Assembly: GCA_009617715.1 (NCBI GenBank)
Contig: VTFK01000112.1
Span: 310,001-374,000 of the forward strand
From: Plectrocnemia conspersa
Lineage: Eukaryota; Arthropoda; Insecta; Trichoptera; Polycentropodidae
Direction of reading: 5' to 3'
Length of the DNA: 64,000 nt
Below the pieces are notes generated by a model that did no database searches, was not told where the DNA came from, and saw only the letters and a program-made list of their open reading frames with translations. Shown here in pieces: positions 46,871 through 58,490 of the stretch (the stretch's first letter is position 1; every line of letters starts with the position of its first letter). A program made the translations under genes and the position numbers.

Positions 46871-49380
46871 AAGTAGGTTAAGAAAACTCAACATTTTCTT
46901 ACAAATAAACGATTTGAGGATCGAGAAAGTATAGGAGATGTGTATTATATATAAAACATATTATGATCTAATGGTAACTTTGAATTAAAAAAAAATCTAT
47001 AAGTCCCAGAAATGATAGGCATTACGATTGTATAAATATATATTTATTGTGAAACTTTTGTTAAAACCTAATAGGCGCTAGTTGGGTCAAATCGTTACAA
47101 CTGGGATAACACAATCAACAATTTCATATACTTTTTATCAACATTGGTTAAATAAAAGCATTTTTTTCATTTTTTGTTGGTATTAAAAGTTGAACAACTT
47201 AAGCCATTACGAATACATAATTTAAAAAAATCAGTTGAAAAATATTAAGCTTGAAATTTTTACATATTATTTTAGTAGTAGACAGAAAAGATTTGCATTT
47301 TTCTTTCTTATTTTTTAATATTAACAAGCGTACAAAATCCCGACTATAATGTGAAAAATAGTGATAAAACTCAAGTACCTCTTATCTTATAATATATTAA
47401 TATATTTCTCTCTAATTAGTATTCAAAACGAATGGAGGATTTCAGAAAATGTTAAAACGATGAAAGTGCGTCTAAATATTTATAGTAATCAGACTATTTA
47501 AAGCGATATTTTATAGACGTTAGTAAGTGGATGATTAACATTATAAAACCAATTAATACTACTTTTAAATAAATGTTAACAACCTGCAAGATATTTGGTT
47601 CAGAGTAAAGACTCCAATCGGAATATTAAAATATTCGTAAACCGTTTTCAATATTTGTACAACTAACTGTAATTTTTGTAGTGTATTATTTTGAAAATCT
47701 TAATTTTCGTAAACTGTAAAAACACCGTTATGCATTATTTTAATGTAAGTTTTTTAATATTACAACAGCTAATTTTTTGTATTGCAAAATCCATCTTCTT
47801 ATCTATATGTGTATTTAAAACAGCCATTGCCATAACAATTAATAACAAGCAATAATAAATTAAAAATGCTTTATAACTGTCGAAATTCCAGAAAGTACTC
47901 ATATTTCCGATTTGCTATTGTGCAGCTGTGAACTTTCTGAATGACTAGTATTGATTTTTTAATTTTTATTTATACCAAAGATGCCTAATTTAAAATCTGT
48001 CTAAATGATTTATTATCGTAATATTTGTTAATCGTAACGAGCTGTAGTCTTTTCGGCAGCAGACATTTGTATACTGATTTAAAAGTTTACACTTATTGTT
48101 CTGTTATTATTTAAAAAAAAAAAAAAATTAAAAAAAAAAATTAAAAATAAGTTTTTTTTATAACATAGTATTATTTGTGTATTAACATAAATTAATTACT
48201 AATACATAACGATCCATCATTTTCGCGGAATTGTATATGTATATATCTATGTTTTGACAAAATGTCATAATTTTTTTCACACTATAAAATTAATTAAAAA
48301 TGTATATATTGCTATCTTTAAATAAAATTTGAAACCTTTATAACAATCACACGATATTTTTACACGTCAGTGAAATTTCGCTATCACGCGAAACCTCGTG
48401 AACGGATCGTAATGAGTTAAAAGTATATTTTTCGATTCTTTATGAATTTTTTTTATGAAATTTATAGCAATATAAAACAGTTATTAACTTAATTTAATTG
48501 AAAAAAATAACAGTTAACAATAAAGTGGAATTTACTTTCACTTATCATAATACCTTCTATTATTTAATATTATAGATTTATTGTAAATCTTTCGTTGTCA
48601 CATAAAAGTCGTTAGCCCAATGTTTTACAACAGTGACAACACAATAAATACATACTAACAAGTAATAAGGGTATTTATTAATTATAAAATATTATTACAG
48701 CTTATAACCAATAAATGTCACAATGATCCAGCACATTTTTTAAAAATATTTTTCTGTATTATAATACATTAATTTATCCGTGAGGTTAGGAAAATTTAAA
48801 AAAACCCAATTTGTGATAACCAGATAGAATTATATTAATAATAAAATAATCACTACTTCTGATATCCCAGACACCATTCAAATTTAAAAAAATAATGTCC
48901 GTACAAAATATTAGTCACTGATTTATATTACAATGCCAAAAATTTTATGCTACGTAGCTAAATTTTTTATTTTGGAAAAAATATGTTATTTATTTATTAT
49001 ATTAATTTTTAAAAAATTGGCGTCGGTTTTTCAACGCTATTTTTTTATTTATACTACTTACATAAAATACCTACTCACGATTTTTAATACTCTTGATCGT
49101 AGTACTCTAAATTTGAGTCACTCTTGTATAGAGCTTAATATAAAACATATATGTAGCTTACTTTTATTACTAGCAATTTTCTGCAATGGAGCAGTTCTAA
49201 CACGCGTATGATTTTTGTGCAATATTCCATATTTCATATAAAAGAGACAGCGGCACGCTTTACCGAGAATTATGGAAGCCGTGACGTATAATATAAAATC
49301 ATACAAGAACTTTGTCATAATAGAGAAAAGTCTCAGGCAAAAAATGTACATTCACAAGTTGCATAGCAAGCATCTAGCTC
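46871..49380. other. AT-rich intergenic DNA, no gene seen
   Basis: Very low complexity, with A-rich runs near 48110-48150. The 92-codon ORF at 48933-49211 is compositionally AT-driven and shows no domain. Confidence 0.45.
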
Positions 49381-49494
49381 CGAGAACGAACAATGCGCCA
49401 GAACATGAATCGGTGGATTTTTTTCTTTTCTTCGTCCGCTAAAGTCACACTTTTTAGTATAGACAAATTGCGTTAATATTACATGCGTGAAGTG

Positions 49495-49572
49495 TCACAC
49501 ACAATGGTCCTTTGATGCGCGTGTCGGAGGCACTTTTGGATTGTGTTTGAATTCAAAGGACACATTGTGTGA
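49495..49572 (+). other. 78-nt imperfect hairpin, pre-miRNA-like in size
   Basis: The arms tcacacacaatggtcctttg and caaaggacacattgtgtga pair over about 19 bp with one 2-nt and one 1-nt bulge, leaving a loop of about 37 nt. Size and near-perfect pairing with small bulges resemble an insect miRNA precursor, but a short inverted-repeat transposon would look the same. The sequence of either arm is not one I recognise as a known miRNA. Confidence 0.3.
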
Positions 49573-50130
49573 TATAAAACGCGAAAATGGCGGCTGAATG
49601 CCTAAGAAATTACACAAACTTTAATAGAGGCTGCATATTTGATACTTGACTAAAAAAATATTTATATATATAATTTATTTGATTTTTGATCATATAAATA
49701 TGTATTTTTATATTATTATACATAGTACACACACATATACATATAGAAAAGGCAATGGGCCGAGAAATGACCCCAGCCAGATGCTACTCGATCGCCAACA
49801 ATAATAATTGCTCGTGCATCACTGGCTTCAGATATATTTAAGGCTTTTTATTCGGCTATTTGTCAAAGCTCCACAAAAGGACAACGGATGGGTCACGATT
49901 TCAGCGTGCTGCCAAATGTTACAACGAAAAAGTCAGTATTAAAAAATATTATATGTTAGAAGGTATAATAAACATGTGCCATTAAAAGGATCCTGCGTCA
50001 CATATATCACAACCCATATTATTAATATTAAAATAATTTATGGTTTTAATATAAAATTTAATATGTACTTTCGTTCATTTTTAAATAATTTACATTTAAT
50101 AGAACACTATCGTAATTTTTTTTTTGCTTT
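49573..50130. other. Intergenic DNA
   Basis: AT-rich, with a more complex stretch at 49755-49930. No gene is recognised. Confidence 0.4.
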
Positions 50131-50487
50131 TTAATCATGAAAAATGATTTCGAAAAATTTCCTTTCTATATTAGTGCGAGTTTTGAGACACGTCTCAGGA
50201 CAGTGATTAGAGAGAACAGCATTTTTTAAGACGACATCGTGGCTTGTAAGGCTTTCATTAATGTAATCATAGCAAGAAAGATTTCGTTTTCCCACTTTTG
50301 TCTTCAGCCGATTGGGTCTGCATTTAGGGCATATTCCGAGTGTAACCCCAAAAGCACACCCATTGCAGTCTTCAAAACTGCATTCACTGAGTGAGATCTC
50401 TCTTAGAGGGTCCTCGTCAATCAGATTACACAAATGACGCGTTGTCGAAGGTCTGCGCTTCAGTAACCATGTGTTGTAATCAGTCAA
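50131..50487 (-). CDS. Unassigned cysteine-rich ORF, 118 codons
   Basis: ATG at 50487, stop at 50131. Codon composition is balanced and less AT-rich than the surroundings, unlike most chance ORFs here. The product has nine cysteines, several in close pairs: SECSFEDCNGC, LGICPKC, NHCPETC. It has no hydrophobic signal peptide at the visible start. A conserved-looking C-terminal half reads SCYDYINESLTSHDVVLKNA. Upstream on the minus strand is the (TA)n tract, so any promoter or earlier exon would lie across a microsatellite, and no good acceptor is seen there. It could be a real small gene, the exon of a larger gene, or a transposon-derived frame. I do not recognise the family. Confidence 0.4.
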   Translation of the reverse strand: MTDYNTWLLKRRPSTTRHLCNLIDEDPLREISLSECSFEDCNGCAFGVTLGICPKCRPNRLKTKVGKRNLSCYDYINESLTSHDVVLKNAVLSNHCPETCLKTRTNIERKFFEIIFHD

Positions 50488-50500
50488 TCTTTACTAGTTT

Positions 50501-50614
<114 letters not shown>

Positions 50615-51676
50615 CCATAATAATGAGGCACCCCAATAAATGTTTTTATATCTTAAAAAAAATCGTGAGAATATATATAAAAAACTTTCAAGGTTGTTTA
50701 AAGTGTTTATTTTAAGCTTATTTTTTAAAACTATTTAGGCCCACCCTTAGCTTTATTTATAGATCCAACCATTTTTGGCATACTGTCAACCAATGACTAC
50801 AGGTGTACGGACACCATTCCATCTGATTTTTTTATCTGTGTGTGATAGGCAACTTTTCCTTTTGATTTTGCTAACGAATGCTCTATATAGGATTTAGGTC
50901 TGGTGACTTGTAGGCCATTCTAAAAGCATCAAACCCTTTGACACAAGCCGACCCCCGCTTCTTAGCGAAGTATGGCACGGAGTTTTCTTGTTGGAATCGG
51001 ATGATAGCGTGGTCTGTGCTTATAAATATTTTTCAGTCGGAATCCATTAAAATGGATTTCAACATTAAAATATAAATATCACTATTCGTACAACCTTTGC
51101 AAGTGTACAACTGCACCTACACCTGTTACTGCCATGCAGCCCCAGATCACAACGCTTCCGCCATTATATTTTACTTTAGGTACTATGCAATCAGCTAGAT
51201 ATTTTTCTAAGACTCTTTGACGCACGTGTACTACACCAGGGGTCCCAAAACTTAAAATAATGTTTAAAAATCTATGATTACTTTAAAAAATTTATTGCTT
51301 TTCAAATTCTTAGATAAATTAGGTTTTAATATTTTTTTTATATTAAACAATTTTAGTTTAAAATTAACTTAAAGTTGGATTCATCGGACCAAATGACTTT
51401 CGGCTGATCTTGAGATGTCCAATATTGCTGTTTTCCAGTACACTCTAATCTTCGAGTTTTTTCATTTCTGAAAGCCATGGTTTGTGTCGGGTTTTACAAA
51501 AAAATTAAATGTTTATATAATATTAAAAATAAATTATTGGATAAAAAAATTATAACGATAAAAAGACAGAAATCTTGAATAATGACTACCTGCTAAAATA
51601 TTTCGGTCAGACTATGCACTTGTAAAGAGTTAAGCACCATGTTAAGGGGTGCCCCATTATTATGGCCAAGGCTGTA
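50615..51676 (-). mobile_element. Tc1/mariner-type transposon, decayed
   Basis: The left end reads CCATAATAATGAGGCACCCC (50615-50634). The right end is its inverse, GGGGTGCCCCATTATTATGG, continuing ccaaggctgta to a TA at 51675-51676. The right end is the complete Tc1-like tip (cagccttggccataataatg on the other strand). On the left the outermost ~10 bases are missing and replaced by the (TA)n tract. The minus strand carries transposase pieces, so this is a Tc1-family DDE element near full length (about 1.06 kb, usual for non-expanded Tc1). Confidence 0.88.
50860..51500 (-). pseudogene. Tc1 transposase relic with two AT-rich interruptions
   Basis: Read on the minus strand: KPWLSEMKKLE near 51480; VIWSDESNFKLI at 51399-51364, containing the second catalytic Asp context; an AT-rich ~105-bp interruption; then FGTPGVVHVRQRVLEKYLAD and GGSVVIWGCMAVTG at about 51257-51120; a second AT-rich interruption of about 85 bp near 51020-51105; then IRFQQENSVPYFAKK and SPDLNPI near 50890, the third catalytic residue context. 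Both interruptions have GT..AG-like edges, so they could be introns, or independent AT-rich insertions. Frame breaks elsewhere show that it is inactive. Confidence 0.82.
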
Positions 51677-53790
51677 TGTATACCTATTCTTTTTAAAACA
51701 ACGAATACACTTTCAAGTCAGAGGAAATATGTATCTACTTGGTTCAAGGGCTGGTATTTTTTTAAATATAAGTTAATTAACATATGGCCCTGAAAATATT
51801 TTTCATCGCATTGATCTTACGCTTTCAATCATTTGAGTAGAATAATTGCATGGAGCCAAGTATAAATAATAGTGCCCGTATCACGAATCTCGAAATATTT
51901 TTTTCTTGGCGAATTGGCGTATTGCCAATTTATCACTGAGCCAAACAAAACTTTCGCTTCACTATTTAATTTATATTTCATATTATTCCATAACTAAGCA
52001 CCGCATTTTTCGATTGTTTCGATATTCTTGAGGGCCTGCCAAAACATTCATCGCTTTCAACTGAAAAGATCACTCTTATATGCGTAGCATTAATAGCTTC
52101 TTCACAAAAACGATATTTTTGCATTTTTTTCGAATAATTTAGACACATTTCACAAAATAAGATAAACGCAGAATACAATCCAACTATCATGACCGAAGAT
52201 TTTGTGAACATGTTTTGAGAAAAATAATTTGACTAATTAGAGTAAAAAATTATTAAGAGATAAATGCATTTTCAGACTACAGTATCTCATGTTATTTTAT
52301 GAAATGGTTTCATAAACTATCATGAGATAATGATTTATAATATCGATTTGAATAATCTACAAAAAAAAACCATCATCAAAATTGGATATAAAATTTCAAA
52401 ATATAAGTATTTTTTTCATTATTATCGTAAATGAATCAATGTATTGAATGAAAGGGTTAAAAGGACTTATATTTGTTTTACTTATAGATCATTTAAGATA
52501 TTATTTACCGGTTTTGATTTAAATATTGATTCCTATATTGTAAATTTGGTTGTAGTTATATACAAGCATAACTTGTAATATAGAATGATATATCATTGCA
52601 ATATCAAATAAACTACTTTGAAGGTTAAAAAATAATCCTATACATACATATATAGTTATTAAAAATTTATAGTTAGAAATAATACGTGTAATCTCTTTGC
52701 GCTCTTAAAGAGATGTGTAGACTAATTTTAGTTACGTTTTACACCTGAATTGTGTACAATTTTCTAAATATAGTGTTCATAAAGCACATTATGTGAACAT
52801 AACACGGCATAATGGAGCAATCTGTCATCTTCAATCACCGCTATGAAGAATGAGGGTCTAGCAGACTCCGACAGAGGATCCCAGATCCTTTCCGAATCCA
52901 CGAAGCGTGACGTCACCGGGCACCCAACTGCCTTTAATCGCAAATCATATTTTGATTATATGCCAAAGGTAAGCGGGCCAAACATTTAATTATGCGAAAT
53001 GGAAACCTCTATGAGCTAACCCAATAAACTCTGTTTACCCAAACATAATTCGTCATGCTTGTAGTGCATTCATATAACGGTAACTCGGTGCTGCAACATA
53101 GGGTAAACAAATTCATTTTGACGTATCCCTCGATAAGGTACACACATACAGTAACCCTTTCATTACAAAGAGTTGCAATACAATGCGAAACCGTGCTCAT
53201 GGCGGAAAATCATCACCATGATATGAGGATTGATTATGACAGATAATAGCCTTAGGGTTAGTATGAGAAAAAAATGTTTGTTGTTATATATTATATTATA
53301 CGGTATGAATCACATTGGAATTGCGCTTTTGTCGGCCAATTACGGTTCTTGGTTCTATAAAGCGTAATAATATGTTTGATTTTAATGTTCTAAATTAAAT
53401 CAGTTAAATTTGCACATGCAACATAACAAGATAAGCTATCGCTTAATGAACTTACTCAGGTGAGAACTTGCAAATCACCTTATATCTGATTGTTAGTGAA
53501 ATGGGTTACATTTATTTTCCTTATCAACTTTGAATTATGCATGTGTAATTCTTTAGATTATTTTATAAAAAGTCTTAAATAAATTTATTCGCAAAAAGGA
53601 ATAATATGATCTGTAAAGATAGGCATAAATATAACATTTAGTCTATTGACTATGAAATGCTGCGGCAATTCAATTATCAGATTATAGCTTAATAACGTTT
53701 TAAAGTAAGCTTTAAAGGTTAATGCCAAATTTAAAGGTCATTCAGGTTCGTTGCGGTAATTATATGTTACTTCAATCATATGCCAGTACG
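51677..53790. other. Intergenic DNA with a complex block at 52830-52980
   Basis: AT-rich apart from 52830-52980, which contains the perfect CRE-type palindrome GTGACGTCAC (52907-52916) in unique sequence. Short ORFs at 51978-52211 and 53009-53246 have no domains. Confidence 0.35.
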
Positions 53791-53791
53791 A

Positions 53792-53819
53792 GTATTTCAG
53801 GTGACTTCACCTGAAATAC
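53792..53819. repeat. Perfect 13-bp-arm hairpin
   Basis: gtatttcaggtga, CT, tcacctgaaatac: a perfect inverted repeat with a 2-nt centre, just upstream of a SINE fragment. Confidence 0.9.
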
Positions 53820-53821
53820 CT

Positions 53822-53945
53822 AAGTTTGAATTCCATATGAACCCTAATTGTTTTAAATTTATATCGTGTCAGAGAGATCAAAATGAATGATTATTATATA
53901 ATTATAATTAGAAACGATTATCATAGATTTTCCTGAGCTCACGGT
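53822..53945 (+). repeat. SINE family fragment (copy 3 of 3)
   Basis: Shares 'aagtttgaattcc' (degenerate B box), 'atatgaacccta', 'tatcgtgtcag', 'agatcaaaatgaatgatta' and 'tagattttcctgagctca' with the copies at 27230 and 28850. Confidence 0.5.
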
Positions 53946-54091
53946 TGAGTATCGTGGTAAATAGTTAAATTCAACTTAAGCCAGATTTTGTGTAGTGGTA
54001 TCTATTGATTGCAATATAATGTGTGTAAAACTAATTTTAAATGAATAAAATATACTAATTTCTCTGTGTTCACCTAGTTGTAACGCATTGG

Positions 54092-54147
54092 GTTTTATTG
54101 TATAATTAATCCAAACCAACCGCGTTTTATTGTATAATTAATCCAAA
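54092..54147 (+). repeat. Duplicated 24-bp unit, 32-bp period
   Basis: 'gttttattgtataattaatc' plus 'caaa' at 54092-54115 and 54124-54147. Confidence 0.9.
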
Positions 54148-54885
54148 TTCCTCAACGGCATGATTATACTATTAATATTGAACATTACTTTATGTTGTGG
54201 TAATCATAAAATTCGGAAAAATTTCGGTTGGAAGAAATTTAGGTTGGAAGTCATCAAAATTGACAATATTTTTGTCTCGGATTTTTAAAATATAAATACT
54301 AAATTTTATTTAGTACTTATATTTTAGTATATTACTATTATTATTAGGTTTTCTGAAAGTCACGGCTTACGTGACTTTTTTATTACCTTTTTTTACCTTT
54401 TATATTTTTACATTTTTACCCTGCAATCTGTTAACCAATTTAACTTTTTTACCTTTTTACCTTTTCACCTTGCAACCTCTTGTTTTCACCAACTATGAAT
54501 ACATCTTTCAGGAACTCGTGATGTTATATTTTTCATTTTCACTTAATTTTTTATCTGATGTTGATCTGATTTAGTCTTAAGAATTTCATAAAATTATATT
54601 CATCATTGGCCTCTCACTTAATTTCCATTGTTACTAGTTATGATATAAAAAAACATTATTTTTTTAGACTATATAAAATATGCAACACTTGAAAAGGAAC
54701 CATACTGAATATTATCCCCAGTTCTGTATTTAATAACTATAAAGCTATACGGATAGGTCTTATTAAAAGTTAATGAATAAAATATGATTGTTTAACACTA
54801 GGTGGCTATTAAACTTCTTGTATTACATTACACGTGTTCATGTTTATTCAAAACTAACTAAACTTCACCTGGCCAAAATGAAATT
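54148..54885. other. AT-rich intergenic DNA with pyrimidine-rich tract
   Basis: 54375-54480 is a run of 'ttttacc'-type units (simple repeat) giving a Phe/Leu-rich chance ORF. Nothing else. Confidence 0.5.
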
Positions 54886-55300
54886 AATATTTAACTCCCA
54901 CACGCACATAACAGTAATTTTAACCGAAAGAATGGGCAACCGTAGTACCTAACACCGTCGGGATTTGTATCTCTCGAGCAAATTAACCGGGTTTTATTTA
55001 TGAAGTTAACCAATGGTATGGTTAAATTCTAACCGTGCGCTGGTGCATTTTATTTAAGTGCGATACCGTGTAACAGTAGCAAACAAAGAATGCAGTTCGA
55101 GATTGGCACGTAATTTATGATCTGACAATGAGTTTGATATTTCGCAACATTAATATTATCTCAAAGTGAGCTCAAGACGATTCACACGGACCAAATTATT
55201 TGCTTATCATCGTGGCGTGAACTGATTGTAATTGACGCGTAACAGTGAAATTGTTCAACTGGTTAAATGATTAATTAATTTAACGGAACGGTAAATACAT
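54886..55300. other. Complex non-coding block, possible regulatory DNA
   Basis: Unique, less AT-biased sequence without ORFs. Contains 'ttaaccgggttttattt' (Grainyhead-like AACCGG) and 'gcaaacaaagaa' (Sox/TCF-like). Motif presence alone is weak support. Confidence 0.25.
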
Positions 55301-55805
55301 TAATAATTCCATACAACTATTTATAACTTAAGACGTTATGAATCAATAATAACGCTTTCACGCTGAATATTAAAAGCAATCAGTCGTTAATTAAGATAGT
55401 ATTGGTTTAATTGTGTTTCTATATTCAGACAGATGTTAATAAAGTATATTATGGTACAACAATAATGATTTTATTATTACTGGTATTGTTTAAATAATTT
55501 TAATTATATTTATATATATAATATATATACAATAATGAAAACAATAAACGAAACAACACCATTTTATTACAGGAAAGCAATTAATACAAGTGCATTATTT
55601 TGATTAACGATAATTAAGATAAAGTAGTGCTAAAAAAATGAAAATAATTGTCTTTTTGGTATTTAATCTATATGGTTTTGTCAGACCACTTTTAAAATAA
55701 TGAATTATGTTTGCCTTACTTCATTTTTATAGTTGTAAAAAATATTATTAATCGTCGGTATATATATATTTATGGTTATTTTATTTGTGTATTTTTTTTA
55801 ATCTT

Positions 55806-55843
<38 letters not shown>

Positions 55844-56300
55844 TACGGTAAAGCAGCGTATTTTTTTTGCGCGCTTTTTTTAAAAGCGTTTACACGGTAA
55901 AAGCAAGTATATGTTTTACAAAAATTAATAATATAAATTAAATTTTACTTACCATTGACAGTTTATATTTTCCAATAATATATTTTATTTGAATTATAAC
56001 ATTTTCAAAAGCCTACGGACTTCAAATGCAAAAATTATCCTTTTACTCGCTTTTAACTTGTTCCATTGAACAAACACTTTTTCAAATGTTGATTTATATT
56101 ACAAGGTGAGAACGGAACAATCGTTTAATTCTGAAGGCAAAACTTAATTCCTTTAGCCAAACAGAGTGTTGGAACAAAAAGGAGCAAGTTTAGAGGTGGT
56201 GGATAACTGAACGACGAAAATTTTGCTATTGAATATTTAATTACAGTTTGAGAATGATTGGCGCGTAAGAAAGGCGACGTGAGATTTTGCACGACATCCA
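55301..56300. other. AT-rich intergenic DNA with (TA)n at 55810-55846
   Basis: A 36-bp TA microsatellite is the only clear structure. 56100-56300 is more complex and may belong to the left side of the following element. Confidence 0.45.
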
Positions 56301-56731
56301 AAGGGACACGGTCAAATGGGCGATTCAAAATGGGCGATGGTCTTTTGGGCGATACAATAATAATGCATTACAAATAAATGTGATGCAAATCATGATCTTA
56401 TAAATAATTAAATAATTAACATAATTTAATACATATTAAAATATATATATACATATACGTACATACGAAAATATAAGTAATATTTTTTAGATAAAAGAAT
56501 TAAAAGATGTATATATGCATATGTATGAAAACATTATTCGGTCTAGACAAAATAAATAATATACCTACATAAGATATATGTATAAATATTTACCTTATCA
56601 TTTCATGCATATTTAATCATAAAATATCACTTAAACATTTTGATTTTTTAATTCAAGAATTTAAGAGAGTTACCCGATATCATAAAACACTTAGGCTTAA
56701 GTCGGTAATTTTATTATAAATACCTACCTGA

Positions 56732-57075
56732 TAAATGTTTATAGTGGGCCCTTTGGCGAATTTTTTTTATATTTTTAGCCTTGGAAACTACTGTGAGAAC
56801 AAAGTTTTGGAATTTCCAAAAATCGCATATTTTACCGTTATCTATTTTAAACTGGATAGGGTAGGTTTATATAAATATAATAACCCAGAACTAGCGCTGA
56901 TAAGTGTCTATCATGGATTTTGCCCTTTACGCGATTTTTTTAATATTTTGAGACTTATAAATTATTGTGAGAAAAAACTTTTGGAATTTCCAAAAATCGC
57001 ATATTTTACCGTTATCTATTTTAAACTGGATAGGGTAGATATATATAAATATAATAACCCAGAACTAGCGCTAAG
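56732..57075 (+). repeat. In-frame tandem duplication of a ~174-bp unit
   Basis: Two copies (about 56732-56903 and 56906-57075) share 'ttttggaatttccaaaaatc', 'gcatattttaccgttatcta' and 'aataacccagaactagcgct'. The reading frame stays open through both copies; each ends KLDRV-x-x-YKYNNPELAL. The unit shows 90%-like similarity in its second half by eye and less in its first. Confidence 0.85.
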
Positions 57076-57317
57076 CATACTTTTTAATTTTGACTGAAAA
57101 CGTTCGCAAAAAGCTTCGTTGCGTCTTTGAAAAGTGTTTTTATCGTGGTTTTAAAACACTTTGTCACAGTGTCATTGTGTTTTTGGTTAAAAATTCAGTA
57201 CAGCAAGAAAATAAGTATGTGTCTTTTTATTCACATGTGGGTTATATTTTATGTGTTATTTATAGATCATTGTTGAGAACGACTAATTTGAGTTACCATA
57301 GTTTATATTCTTCATAA

Positions 57318-57491
57318 ATGGATAATTCCGGCATATTAAGTCAAAAAGACAAGGAAAAAAATATGTTTGGAATGGATATCTTTATGAAAAGAATAAACCA
57401 AAGAATTGTTATAAAAGTTTTGAGGTACAATAAAGAAAATATCATAGAATATTTACGTGGTATTGCATATAATTATAATATGAGTAAATAA
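57318..57491 (+). pseudogene. FLYWCH zinc-finger-like relic
   Basis: The ATG at 57318 opens MDNSGILSQKDKEKNMF. The next frame then reads WNGYLYEKNKPKNCYKSFE, and the first frame resumes as RYNKENIIEYLRGIAYN before a stop at 57491. S-x-kGkekl-x-x-nGYlYeKnk...y-x-x-F-x-rYnken-x-x-x-yl resembles the FLYWCH pattern. The Cys/His ligands are incomplete and two frame changes are needed, so this is a relic at best. Confidence 0.4.
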
Positions 57492-57672
57492 TTTGAAAAT
57501 AAGATTGTTTTTCATATCATATACTTTTTCGTTTTAATGTATATTTTATTAATATTTACAATAAAGCAAAGCGTGCAAGTTTTTTTCAATTTCTGTCGCC
57601 CATATGACCGTCACCCAATTAACCATCGCCCAGTTGATTAAATCGCTCATTTGTCCGTCGCCCAATTGTCGC

Positions 57673-58274
57673 GTACCCATATCCAAACGCCTCATCAATT
57701 GTGCGAAATCATAATAAACTCACTTCAGGTGTACAAAGTAATACATTTTAATGTATAAGATAATGCGAATTTAAAATATATTTTATAATAATGAAATATT
57801 CTATAATACATTTATCGATTAAAGTGAAGCTCTAATATTGTATACATAATATACATATATGTATGAGAAATTCTGAATATCGAAACTTTTTGGAATGCCG
57901 AGGATCGAGACTCTCACTTTAATAAATTCCCGAAACTCCCGGAATTCGAAATTTTTACATAAAATATCTCATAATTAACACGTTACCCAACGCATACGCC
58001 ACGGTGACGTCCTCTGACGTATGTATTAGGTTATGTTTTTCTTTCAAATTTCTTTAAGATATGGCAATATACATTCACATATTATCGTGACAATATACCT
58101 TTTTTTTTACTATTTTCAACGGAAGAACGTCATTTTAAAATGTCGTAAATTTGGCACATATAAATTAGATTCAAATAATATTTTTCATATAAATAACCTT
58201 CAAATTATCGACATTATACTTTTAGAAGATCAACATTATTACAAAGGTTACCTTCGGGTATTATGAACTCGGTT
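57673..58274. other. Intergenic DNA
   Basis: AT-rich. At 57967-58019, 'ttaacacgttacccaacgca' followed by 'cggtgacgtcc' looks like a piggyBac-type TTAA-anchored end but has no partner in the window. Confidence 0.35.
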
Positions 58275-58281
58275 GACCTCT

Positions 58282-58383
58282 CATTAAAATAAATCGAATT
58301 AGAGATAAATATTTTAAAAATAAACAAACGACCTTGCATTAAAATAATTCGAATCAGAGATAGATATTTTAAAAATAGACAAA
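58282..58383 (+). repeat. Tandem duplication, 55-bp period
   Basis: 'cattaaaata-a-tcgaat-agagata-atattttaaaaata-acaaa' occurs at 58282 and again at 58337. Confidence 0.85.
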
Positions 58384-58490
58384 TTGTCAACCTTTGATAA
58401 AAAATATATTTTTTTGTAATCTGAGATGCACGACATTTTAATCGTTATGGTTTATATGAACATAACACGAAGCATAACCTTGAACTCGTT

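Larger units (their letters stand above)
56303..57672. mobile_element. Transposon with iterated GGGCGA inverted ends and FLYWCH-like relic
   Basis: The left end has GGGCGA at 56318, 56332 and 56347 (ggtcaaatgggcgattcaaa onward). The right end carries the complement TCGCCC at 57596, 57626 and 57658, with variants at 57611 and 57642. Inverted, it reads 'ggacaaatgagcgattt', then '-aactgggcgatggt', aligned with the left. Between them lie a tandemly doubled 57-codon unit (56732-57075) and, at 57340-57460, a relic resembling a FLYWCH zinc finger (see the pseudogene entry). FLYWCH domains and long ends with repeated motifs are usual for MULE-type elements, so this may be a MULE derivative. No catalytic core is present, and no target duplication was fixed. 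Confidence 0.6.
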
